From: Actinomycetes bacterium | Lineage (GTDB): Bacteria > Actinomycetota > Acidimicrobiia > Acidimicrobiales > Microtrichaceae | Reading direction: 5' to 3' | Length of the DNA: 7,778 bases | Assembly (NCBI GenBank): GCA_023423475.1 | Contig: JAFAFN010000134.1 | Location: 1-7,778 of the forward strand | The notes under the pieces: generated by a model | What the model saw: only the letters and a program-made list of their open reading frames with translations | What the model was told of the DNA's origin: nothing | Database searches by the model: none | Made by a program: the position numbers and the translations under genes | Shown: piece after piece, positions 1 through 5,631 of the stretch | Numbering within the stretch: position 1 is the first letter of the stretch | Layout of the letters: each line of letters opens with the position of its first letter

Positions 1-296
1 CCCGGCTGGTCGCGATCGGCGGTCGTCCGCCCGACCTCGTCAACCCGCCGAAGGGGTGCTCGTTCAGCCCCCGTTGTCCGTACGCACGTGAGCGGTGCCA
101 CGAAGAGGTGCCGGAGCTCATCGAGAGCGGCACTCCGGGCCACCAGTTCGCGTGCTTCTACCCCGTGGGCTCCCCCGAGACCGAGGAGATCCGAGTGCAG
201 ATCCAGGCCCGTCGACTGATGCAGTCGGCCCCGCCGGAGGCCCTCGGCCGGTCCCGCGCGTCCGAGGAGTCCGGCACGACCGAGGAGAGCAGCTGA
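1..296 (+). CDS. Opp/Dpp-type ABC transporter ATPase, C-terminal fragment (OppD/DppD-like)
   Basis: Only the last 97 codons are in the window (reading frame begins at base 3), so the nucleotide-binding core lies upstream and is not seen. What remains is the oligopeptide-transporter C-terminal extension: a proline-rich 'NPPKGCSF' stretch followed by four cysteines spaced C-x5-C-x6-C-x18-C, ending in 'FACFYP'. In this family the extension follows the ATPase domain, and related mycobacterial OppD/DppD proteins are reported to bind a [4Fe-4S] cluster through such cysteines (family knowledge). The protein would pair with the OppF-like ATPase encoded next to energise a two-permease importer. A polar tail of about 45 residues after the last cysteine carries no motif I recognise. 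The stop codon TGA shares its A with the ATG of the next gene, so translation is probably coupled. Assignment as the D rather than the F subunit rests on gene order. Confidence 0.88.
   Translation, partial: RLVAIGGRPPDLVNPPKGCSFSPRCPYARERCHEEVPELIESGTPGHQFACFYPVGSPETEEIRVQIQARRLMQSAPPEALGRSRASEESGTTEESS
282..287 (+). promoter_or_regulatory. Ribosome binding site deciding the OppF-like start
   Basis: GAGGAG lies 8 bases before the ATG at 296. It supports that start over the in-frame upstream start at 95, which would overlap the preceding gene by about 200 bases and add a low-complexity Arg/Pro-rich N-terminus foreign to ABC ATPases. Confidence 0.7.
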
Positions 297-1315
297 TGGC
301 CGGTAGCGGAACGGCGCACCTCCGATCGGGCGACGACGTCCTCCTGAGCGTCGAGAACCTCGTGGTCGACTTCCCCGCAGGGCGAGGTCGCAAGGTCTCG
401 GCGGTGAACAACATCTCGTTCGACATCGCCGCTGGAGAGACGCTGGGTCTGGTCGGCGAGTCCGGCTGCGGCAAGTCCACGACCGGCAAGGCGATCATGC
501 AGCTGCCGCGTCCGACACGCGGCTCGGTGACCCTGGACGGCACCGACCTGGCGCAGCTCTCCGGCGAGGCGCTGCGACGCACCCGGCCGAAGCTCCAGAT
601 GATCTTCCAGGATCCGATCTCGTCGCTGAACCCGCGCCGCACGGTCGCCCAGATCGTCGAGGAACCGCTGAAGGTCTGGAACATCGGCACCGACGAGGAG
701 CGCAAGGCGAAGGTCGCCGAGGTGCTGGCGTCGGTCGGCATCGACCCGACCGCCGCGGCGGAGCGCAAGCCGCACGAGTTCTCCGGCGGACAGTGCCAGC
801 GCATCTCGATCGCCCGGGCGGTCATCACCGACCCCGAGGTCATCATCTGTGACGAGCCGGTCTCGGCGCTCGACGTGTCGGTGCAGGCACAGATCCTCAA
901 CCTGCTCGAGGACATGAAGGAGCGCTACGGGCTGACCCTCGTGTTCGTCGCCCACGACCTCGCCGTGGTCAAGAACGTGTCGGACCGGGTCGCGGTCATG
1001 TACCTGGGCAAGATGTGCGAGATCGGCGCACCCGATGCGCTGTACGCCGCGCCGGCGCATCCATACACCCACGCGCTGCTCGCCGCGATCCCCCTGCCGG
1101 ACCCCGATGCGGCGGTCGACGTGGGTCAGCACCTCGGGGGCGAGCTGCCCTCGCCGATCGACCCGCCGAGCGGCTGTCGGTTCCGCACCCGGTGCGACCG
1201 GGCACAGGAGCTCTGCGCCAAGGCCGAGCCCCAGATGCAGAAGGTGAACGACGACCAGTACGTCGCATGCCACTTCCCGTTGGTGCCGGTCGAGAGCCCG
1301 GTCGAGGTGTCCTGA
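296..1315 (+). CDS. Opp/Dpp-type ABC transporter ATP-binding protein (OppF/DppF-like)
   Basis: This 339-residue cytoplasmic ATPase hydrolyses ATP to drive an Opp/Dpp-type importer, as a heterodimer with the upstream OppD-like subunit. Visible motifs: Walker A GESGCGKST (54-62), Q-loop Gln105 in 'FQDP', signature FSGGQ (162-166) followed by CQRISIARA, Walker B VIICDE (182-187), D-loop SALD (190-193) and H-loop His220. All catalytic elements are intact. The 'FSGGQCQRI' and 'CDEPVSALDVS' wording matches OppF/DppF proteins such as E. coli OppF as I remember it. The C-terminal extension (about 283-328) has Cys294, Cys300, Cys307 and Cys325, spaced C-x5-C-x6-C-x17-C, like the upstream partner. The length is normal for the family. 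The start at 296 overlaps the previous TGA (TGATG) and has a GAGGAG site 8 bases upstream. The imported ligand cannot be told from the ATPase. Confidence 0.95.
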   Translation: MAGSGTAHLRSGDDVLLSVENLVVDFPAGRGRKVSAVNNISFDIAAGETLGLVGESGCGKSTTGKAIMQLPRPTRGSVTLDGTDLAQLSGEALRRTRPKLQMIFQDPISSLNPRRTVAQIVEEPLKVWNIGTDEERKAKVAEVLASVGIDPTAAAERKPHEFSGGQCQRISIARAVITDPEVIICDEPVSALDVSVQAQILNLLEDMKERYGLTLVFVAHDLAVVKNVSDRVAVMYLGKMCEIGAPDALYAAPAHPYTHALLAAIPLPDPDAAVDVGQHLGGELPSPIDPPSGCRFRTRCDRAQELCAKAEPQMQKVNDDQYVACHFPLVPVESPVEVS

Positions 1316-1356
1316 GGCACACCTCCGGACCATGCCGGGACCGCGGACCGCGGCGA

Positions 1357-1362
1357 TACCAT
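1357..1362 (+). promoter_or_regulatory. Candidate -10 box (TACCAT) upstream of the substrate-binding protein gene
   Basis: TACCAT fits the actinobacterial -10 consensus TANNNT and lies in the 92-base gap between the OppF-like and binding-protein genes, about 45 bases before the ATG. No convincing -35 is visible 16-18 bases upstream. It could give extra transcription of the binding protein, which is often needed in excess over the transporter. The case rests on a single short hexamer. Confidence 0.25.
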
Positions 1363-1407
1363 CTCTCGACGTAGCGCCACCGTGCGCACGGACGAAAGCT
1401 GGTTTGG

Positions 1408-3084
1408 ATGACACCCGACTCCCCCCTCGCCCGGACCGCCATCCGGCGCTCTGCCCTGATCGCCGTCCTGTCGGCGGTCGCCGTGCTCGCACTCGCCTGT
1501 GGAGGCGACGGCGGTGACGGGGGCGACGGCGGCGGCACCGACGGGGAGCAGTCGCTCGGCACGCCGACGCCCGGCGGCAGCGTGGTGTACGGCCTCGAGG
1601 CCGAGACGACCGAGGGCTGGTGCCTGCCCGAGGCCTCGCTCGCCATCAGCGGCATCCAGGTCGCCCGGGCGATCTACGACACGCTGACGATCCCGGACGA
1701 GAACGCCGAGTACCAGCCGTTCCTCGCCGAGTCGGTGGAGCCGAACGAGGACGACACCGTCTGGACCATCAAGCTGCGTCCCGACATCACCTTCCACGAC
1801 GGCACCCCGCTCGATGCCGAGGTCGTGAAGAACAACATCGATGCCTACCGCGGCGTCTACCCGGGTCGCTCCGCACTGCAGTACCAGTTCGTGTTCGCCA
1901 ACATGGCCGACGTGCGGGTCGTCGACCCGATGACCGTCGAGATCACGACGAAGACCCCGTGGCCGGCGCTGCCCGCCGCGCTGTTCGGCTCCGGACGTGT
2001 CGGCATCGTCGCCCAGGCGCAGCTCGACGACCCCGACACCTGCGACTCGAAGCTGATCGGGACGGGGCCGTTCGTGTTCGAGGAGTGGAAGGTCAACGAG
2101 TCGCTGACGGCGACGAAGAACCCCGACTACTGGGACACCGACGCGGACGGCCAGCAGCTGCCGTACCTCGACTCGATCGAGTTCCGCCCGATCGAGGACG
2201 GCGCGACCCGGACGAACACCCTGCTCAGCAACGAGATCCAGGCGGCGCACATGTCGATGGCCGAGGACATCGAGGTCGTCACCGACGAGGCCGATGGCGG
2301 CAAGCTGAACATGATCAGCTCCGGCGACTACGGAGAGGTCGGCTACCAGATGCTGAACACCGCCGTCGCCCCCTTCGACAACAAGCTCGCCCGTGAGGCC
2401 GTCGTGAAGGCGATCGACATGGACACCTACAACTCGGTCAGGAACCAGGACCTGATGACCAACGCGAACGGTCCGTTCGCCCCCGGCGAGATCGGACACC
2501 TCGACGACACCGGCTACCCCACCTTCGACCTCGAGGCCGCCAAGGACGCCGTGGCGGCCTACGAGGCCGAGACCGGCGAGCCGCTCGAGTTCACCATCAC
2601 GCTGTCGCCCGACGCGGGCACCGTGTCGAACATGCAGGTCTTCCAGGAGATGTTCGCCAAGGCCGGCATGGAGGTGCAGCTCGAGACCATCCCCCAGGCC
2701 GAGCTGATCGACAAGGCGATCGCCAAGGACTTCGAGATGCTCGACTGGCGCAACCATCCGGGCGGCAACCCCGACGGGCAGTTCGACTGGTGGCAGAGCG
2801 AGTCGCTGCTGAACTTCAGCTCGATCGACGATCCCGAGATCGACCGTCTGCTGCTCGAGGGGCGCGCCGAGCGCGACGTCACCGAACGTCAGCGCATCTA
2901 CGGCGAGATCAACCAGCGGTTCGCGACCGAGCTCTACAACCTCTGGATGCAGTGGACCCAGTGGACCGTGGGCACGGCGTCCGACGTGCACGGCGTCATG
3001 GGACCTGCGCTGCCCAACGGCGCAGAACCGTTCCCCGGTCTCGCCACGGGTCACTCCGTGGCGGGGCTCTGGGTCGAGCAGTGA
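1408..3084 (+). CDS. ABC transporter substrate-binding lipoprotein, family 5 (OppA/DppA-like)
   Basis: This 558-residue extracytoplasmic receptor presents ligand to the transporter whose ATPases are encoded upstream. The N-terminus is a lipoprotein signal: basic residues Arg9, Arg13 and Arg14, a hydrophobic run 15-30, then a lipobox ending ALA|Cys31. After the lipidated Cys comes a flexible linker with three GGD repeats (32-40). The mature part has the usual family 5 marks: 'RAIYDTLT' near residue 90, 'KLRPDITFHDG' at 122-132 and 'GTGPF' at 218-222. Cys72 and Cys212 are the only two cysteines in the mature domain besides the lipidated one, and they could form a disulfide (inference). The ATG at 1408 gives a normal n-region, though its Shine-Dalgarno site is weak. 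Family 5 proteins bind peptides, nickel, opines, sugars or other small ligands, so calling this a peptide receptor would be over-reading. The following ligase gene starts 10 bases after the stop. Confidence 0.93.
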   Translation: MTPDSPLARTAIRRSALIAVLSAVAVLALACGGDGGDGGDGGGTDGEQSLGTPTPGGSVVYGLEAETTEGWCLPEASLAISGIQVARAIYDTLTIPDENAEYQPFLAESVEPNEDDTVWTIKLRPDITFHDGTPLDAEVVKNNIDAYRGVYPGRSALQYQFVFANMADVRVVDPMTVEITTKTPWPALPAALFGSGRVGIVAQAQLDDPDTCDSKLIGTGPFVFEEWKVNESLTATKNPDYWDTDADGQQLPYLDSIEFRPIEDGATRTNTLLSNEIQAAHMSMAEDIEVVTDEADGGKLNMISSGDYGEVGYQMLNTAVAPFDNKLAREAVVKAIDMDTYNSVRNQDLMTNANGPFAPGEIGHLDDTGYPTFDLEAAKDAVAAYEAETGEPLEFTITLSPDAGTVSNMQVFQEMFAKAGMEVQLETIPQAELIDKAIAKDFEMLDWRNHPGGNPDGQFDWWQSESLLNFSSIDDPEIDRLLLEGRAERDVTERQRIYGEINQRFATELYNLWMQWTQWTVGTASDVHGVMGPALPNGAEPFPGLATGHSVAGLWVEQ

Positions 3085-3094
3085 CCTCTCGTCG

Positions 3095-4771
3095 GTGAGC
3101 GCAGCAGAGCTCGACGTCGCCTCGATCACCGAGGCCATCGCCGCACGTCATCCGGATCGACCGTGCCTGGTCCAGGGCGACCTGGTGCGGAGCTGGTCAG
3201 AGGTCGCGGACCGGACCCGACGCTTCGCCGCGGTGCTGCTCGACGCCGGTCTCGGCGCACGTCGTGTGGTCGAGAACCCGTGGAGCTCCGGCCAGGACCA
3301 CGTCGCGTTGTACCTGTACAACGGGCCGGAGTACCTGGAGTCGATGCTCGGCGCGTGGAAGGCGGGCACCGCGCCGTTCAACGTGAACTACCGCTACGTC
3401 GCGGACGAGCTCCACTACCTGCTCGAGGACTCCCGTGCCGCGGCGATCGTGGTGCACGACGCGTTCGCTCCGACGCTCGCAGAGGTGCTGCCGCGGCTGT
3501 CGTCGCCACCTGCGCTGATCCTCCAGGTCGCCGATGGCTCGGACCACGAGCTGCTGCCCGGCGCCGTCGACCTCGAGACGGCGCTCGCCGCGGCGGATCC
3601 GGACCTGCCCGCCGAGGTCGTCGGCGCCTGGTCGGGCGACGACCTGTACCTCTGCTACACGGGCGGCACCACGGGCATGCCGAAGGGCACCATGTGGCGC
3701 CAGGGGGACTTCCTCGTCTCGGCGCTCGGTGTGCGTCGCCGCGACGGCGACGAGTACGCGTCGATCGACGAGGTCGTCGACGACGCCCGCGGCACGGTCA
3801 GGGCGCTGCCCGCCCCGCCGCTCATGCACGGTGCGGCCCACTGGAACGCGCTGTCCTGCTGGATCGCCGGCGGTGCGGTCGTGATCCAGAGCGTCGTGGA
3901 TCGCTTCGACGCCCACGACGTGCTCGACACGATCGAGCGGCACGGTGCGACGTCGTTGCTCCTGGTCGGCGATCCGATGGCGCGGCCCCTGGTCGACGTG
4001 CTGGTCGAGGAGCGTGCGGCGGGGCACCGACGGGACCTCTCACGGCTGCGTCATGTGCTCTCGGGGGGCGCCGTGCTGTCCCCCGCGCTCAAGTCCACGC
4101 TGCTCGAGCTGCTCCCGGGCGTGACCATCATCGACGTCCTCGGATCGACCGAGTCGGGTCGCCAGGGCGTCGCCCGGCACGGCGCGGGGGACGACACCAC
4201 GACGGGCTTCGCACCGTCGTCGACCGCGGTCGTGCTCACCGAGGACCTCGACGGACTGCTCGTGGCGGGCTCGGACGAGATTGGGTGGCTCGCCCAGGGC
4301 GGTCGGGTCCCGCTCGGGTACCTCGGCGACCCCGACAAGACCGCGGCCACCTTCCCCCGTGTCGACGGGGTGCGGTACGCCGTGCCGGGTGACCGGGCGC
4401 GACTCGGCGCGGACGGCCGCATCGAGCTGCGTGGACGTGACTCGGTGTGCATCAACACCGGTGGCGAGAAGGTCTTCGCCGAGGAGGTCGAGACCGCGGT
4501 GAAGTCGCATCCTGCGGTGCTCGACGCCGTGGTCTGCGGGCGGCCGTCGCCGCGCTGGGGCGAGGAGGTCGTCGCGGTGGTGCAGCTCAGGCCGGGTGCG
4601 GACGTCGACGATGCCGATCTGGTCGCTGCGGCCGCCGAGCACATCGCCCGCTACAAGCTGCCCAGGGCGATCGTGCGGCGGGACCTGGTGGTGCGGGCGC
4701 CCTCCGGCAAGGCCGACTACCGGTGGGCCCGCCAGCAGGTCACTCCTTCGACGCCACCGCGTTCGGAGTGA
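3095..4771 (+). CDS. AMP-forming acyl-CoA synthetase, FadD19-like
   Basis: This 558-residue ANL-superfamily enzyme activates a carboxylic acid to acyl-AMP and then acyl-CoA. Visible motifs: P-loop-like A3 YTGGTTGMPKG (188-198), A5 GSTE (350-353), A7 Asp433 in 'GDRARLG', hinge 'GRD' (447-449), A8 'INTGGEKV' (453-460) and A10 catalytic Lys539 in 'PSGKADYRW'. All are intact. Several stretches ('GDPMARPLVD', 'VNYRYV', 'GVRYA.PGD', 'DYRWA') recall M. tuberculosis FadD19, a steroid side-chain CoA ligase, but substrate range cannot be read from motifs, and fatty or other acids are equally possible. There is an extra segment near 52-65 ('VVENPWSSGQDHVAL') that I associate with an actinobacterial subgroup. 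The start is GTG at 3095 with no clear Shine-Dalgarno site. The 10-base gap after the binding protein suggests one transcript and reinitiation. The 3' end runs 32 bases into the opposite-strand zinc-ribbon gene. Confidence 0.93.
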   Translation: MSAAELDVASITEAIAARHPDRPCLVQGDLVRSWSEVADRTRRFAAVLLDAGLGARRVVENPWSSGQDHVALYLYNGPEYLESMLGAWKAGTAPFNVNYRYVADELHYLLEDSRAAAIVVHDAFAPTLAEVLPRLSSPPALILQVADGSDHELLPGAVDLETALAAADPDLPAEVVGAWSGDDLYLCYTGGTTGMPKGTMWRQGDFLVSALGVRRRDGDEYASIDEVVDDARGTVRALPAPPLMHGAAHWNALSCWIAGGAVVIQSVVDRFDAHDVLDTIERHGATSLLLVGDPMARPLVDVLVEERAAGHRRDLSRLRHVLSGGAVLSPALKSTLLELLPGVTIIDVLGSTESGRQGVARHGAGDDTTTGFAPSSTAVVLTEDLDGLLVAGSDEIGWLAQGGRVPLGYLGDPDKTAATFPRVDGVRYAVPGDRARLGADGRIELRGRDSVCINTGGEKVFAEEVETAVKSHPAVLDAVVCGRPSPRWGEEVVAVVQLRPGADVDDADLVAAAAEHIARYKLPRAIVRRDLVVRAPSGKADYRWARQQVTPSTPPRSE

Positions 4772-4964
4772 CGTTCATCTTCGGTTCGTAGGCCGCGATC
4801 TCGACATCGCGCTGCTCACCCGCCTGGGTCACCCGCAGCGTCGTCCGACACGACGTGCACGGCCCGTAGAACGCCTCGGTGACCTCGAGGCGGCACCGCG
4901 GGCAGGTGAAGTCGAGCACGTCGGGCTCGCCCTCGTCGGTGGACTGTTCGGCGATCGACGACAT
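4740..4964 (-). CDS. Small zinc-ribbon protein, function unknown
   Basis: This 74-residue protein has an acidic N-terminus (about 1-18), then a clear zinc ribbon: CPRC and CTSC knuckles separated by 11 residues (C-x2-C-x11-C-x2-C), with an aromatic 'AFYGPC' turn before the second knuckle. The tail after the knuckles has no recognised motif. Such treble-clef or ribbon mini-proteins bind one Zn and may contact RNA, DNA or protein partners, but no role is assignable here. I chose the ATG at 4964; a longer in-frame version from 5090 would add 42 Arg/Gly-rich residues that look like translated non-coding DNA. The Shine-Dalgarno site is weak (TGGGA). The gene is convergent with the acyl-CoA synthetase, and its last 32 bases, including the stop, lie antisense to the end of that gene. 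It is divergent from the 88-residue gene, leaving a 213-base intergenic region. Confidence 0.8.
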   Translation of the reverse strand: MSSIAEQSTDEGEPDVLDFTCPRCRLEVTEAFYGPCTSCRTTLRVTQAGEQRDVEIAAYEPKMNVTPNAVASKE

Positions 4965-5127
4965 CGTCCCAGCATGCCATCTCCCGCGACGGCCACGGTG
5001 CCGGACGAGCGATCCAGGTTGTCCACCGCGTCGCGACCGAACTCCCCCGCTCGTCCCCCGCTGCCGGCGCCGTGTCCCCCGCCAATTCACATGGTTGCGG
5101 CTCTATCGATCCACAGGCGCAGCTCCG

Positions 5128-5133
5128 TAGCGT
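5128..5133 (+). promoter_or_regulatory. Candidate -10 box (TAGCGT) for the 88-residue gene
   Basis: TAGCGT fits TANNNT and lies 44 bases before the ATG, giving a predicted leader of roughly 37 bases that would include the AGGAGG site. No good -35 is seen at the standard spacing; TTGCGG at 5095-5100 is too far away (27 bases). Confidence 0.3.
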
Positions 5134-5166
5134 CTCATCCAGCGACACACCGGTCGCCGGACCGCC

Positions 5167-5172
5167 AGGAGG
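5167..5172 (+). promoter_or_regulatory. Strong ribosome binding site (AGGAGG)
   Basis: A perfect AGGAGG core 5 bases before the ATG at 5178 is the best Shine-Dalgarno site in the window. It fixes the start of the small gene that follows and argues that this gene is truly translated. Confidence 0.8.
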
Positions 5173-5177
5173 CACCC

Positions 5178-5444
5178 ATGACGTTCACCCCGATGAGCTT
5201 CGACGGCTCCAGGTCGACCACCTCGTTCGACGTGACCCTCGCGGACGGCACCGTCGAGTGCGTCGAGGAGGCGGACGCCTACCAGCAGGAGCAGTCGATG
5301 ACGACGTTCTTCCGCACCGACGGCACCCGTCAGGCCGTGGACTGCTGGTCGGTGCGCATCGCCAGCTTCCGCACCGACCACATCGTGGCGATCCGTCGGA
5401 TCGACACCGAGCTCGCCCCCGTGCGTCAGCTGGCGCCAGCCTGA
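5178..5444 (+). CDS. Hypothetical 88-residue protein
   Basis: I do not recognise this family. The protein is soluble, with no signal peptide or membrane segment. It appears to be mostly beta: an opening strand 'SFDVTLADGTVECV', a polar helix-like stretch 'EEADAYQQEQ', then 'MTTFFRTDG' and two probable strands, 'DCWSVRIASFRTD' and 'HIVAIRRID'. There are two cysteines (about residues 29 and 55) but no metal knuckle. The alternating strand pattern around a short helical piece could suit a small barrel, but this is a guess from the pattern alone. Evidence that it is a gene: a perfect AGGAGG 5 bases before ATG, balanced amino-acid composition, and a frame free of the Arg/Pro/Gly bias of shadow frames. 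It stands alone, divergent from the zinc-ribbon gene and 187 bases ahead of the flavoprotein. Its last codons run into a 22-base tandem repeat. Confidence 0.75.
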   Translation: MTFTPMSFDGSRSTTSFDVTLADGTVECVEEADAYQQEQSMTTFFRTDGTRQAVDCWSVRIASFRTDHIVAIRRIDTELAPVRQLAPA

Positions 5445-5483
5445 GTCGCACTGGGTGACAGCCTGAGCCGTACGGGGTGTGAC
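5437..5483 (+). repeat. Imperfect 22-base tandem direct repeat, two copies
   Basis: Copy 1 begins at 5437 and copy 2 at 5459. Both open with CAGCCTGAG and continue YCGYACKGGGTG, with 18 of 21 positions identical by eye. Copy 1 contains the TGA stop of the 88-residue gene, so the repeat straddles the gene's end. GTCGCAC (5446-5451 region) can also pair with GTGTGAC (5477-5483 region) allowing one G-U, so a weak stem with a loop of about 24 bases is possible. Whether this is a binding site, a terminator or chance cannot be settled here. Confidence 0.5.
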
Positions 5484-5521
5484 GGGCGTCCGATGAACCG
5501 GGGTCCCGGCGGCACACGCAC

Positions 5522-5527
5522 TACTGT
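5522..5527 (+). promoter_or_regulatory. Candidate -10 box (TACTGT) ahead of the flavoprotein gene
   Basis: TACTGT fits TANNNT. Six bases after it comes an ATG (5534), the arrangement expected for a leaderless transcript. The flavoprotein start is 100 bases further on, so the promoter would give either a leader or a leaderless upstream ORF. No clear -35 is visible. Confidence 0.3.
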
Positions 5528-5533
5528 CGAGCG

Positions 5534-5626
5534 ATGGTCTGCACCGCCCCCGAGGCGATCCGAGCGACCGTTCCACCGCTGTGTCCCAGTGGGCCGTCGA
5601 CGACGACGTGTCCCCGAACGATCTGA
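5534..5626 (+). other. Possible leaderless upstream ORF (30 codons)
   Basis: An ATG at 5534 opens a 30-residue frame ending in TGA at 5624-5626, five bases before the ATG chosen for the flavoprotein. The peptide is rich in Pro, Thr and Cys (Cys3, Cys17, Cys26) and resembles no known protein. Its placement between a candidate -10 box and the main start would suit a translated leader coupled to the downstream gene, a layout known from mycobacteria. The composition is also what a random GC-rich frame would give, so this is only a candidate. If the flavoprotein really starts at GTG 5581, the two overlap. Confidence 0.2.
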
Positions 5627-5631
5627 TTGAG

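Larger units (their letters stand above)
4965..5177. other. Divergent intergenic region between two small genes
   Basis: These 213 bases separate the - strand zinc-ribbon gene from the + strand 88-residue gene and should hold both promoters. On the + strand I see a TAGCGT hexamer at 5128-5133 and an AGGAGG ribosome site at 5167-5172. On the - strand I could not find a TANNNT box close enough to the zinc-ribbon start to propose. Reading frames crossing this region are rich in Arg, Pro and Gly and have no ribosome site, so I regard it as non-coding. Confidence 0.55.

Noticed and set aside
95..295. 67-codon N-terminal extension of the OppF-like gene
   Set aside because: It would overlap the OppD-like gene in another frame and is low-complexity; ATG 296 has a good ribosome site and the TGATG overlap typical of coupled genes.
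806..826. Cysteine inside the ABC signature region (FSGGQ-C-QR) as a possible defect
   Set aside because: The same wording occurs in ordinary OppF proteins such as that of E. coli, so it is a subfamily mark and not a lesion.
158..1492. - strand open frame (444 codons) opposite the OppF-like gene
   Set aside because: High-GC antisense shadow with Arg/Asp/Leu bias and no motif; the + strand gene has every ABC ATPase element.
1126..3138. Long - strand open frame (670 codons) opposite the binding-protein gene
   Set aside because: Composition is dominated by Val, Arg, Gly, His, Asp and Leu as expected of the complement of a GC-rich gene; no motif or ribosome site; fully covered by a well-supported + strand gene.
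3163..4392. + strand 409-codon frame inside the acyl-CoA synthetase gene
   Set aside because: Arg/Ala/Gly/Pro-rich out-of-frame reading with no recognisable domain.
4965..5090. 42-codon N-terminal extension of the zinc-ribbon protein
   Set aside because: Arg/Gly/Trp-rich sequence with no ribosome site; it looks like translated intergenic DNA.
4596..5177. Extended upstream version of the 88-residue protein (282 codons)
   Set aside because: It crosses the ligase and zinc-ribbon genes out of frame; the AGGAGG five bases before ATG 5178 marks the true start.
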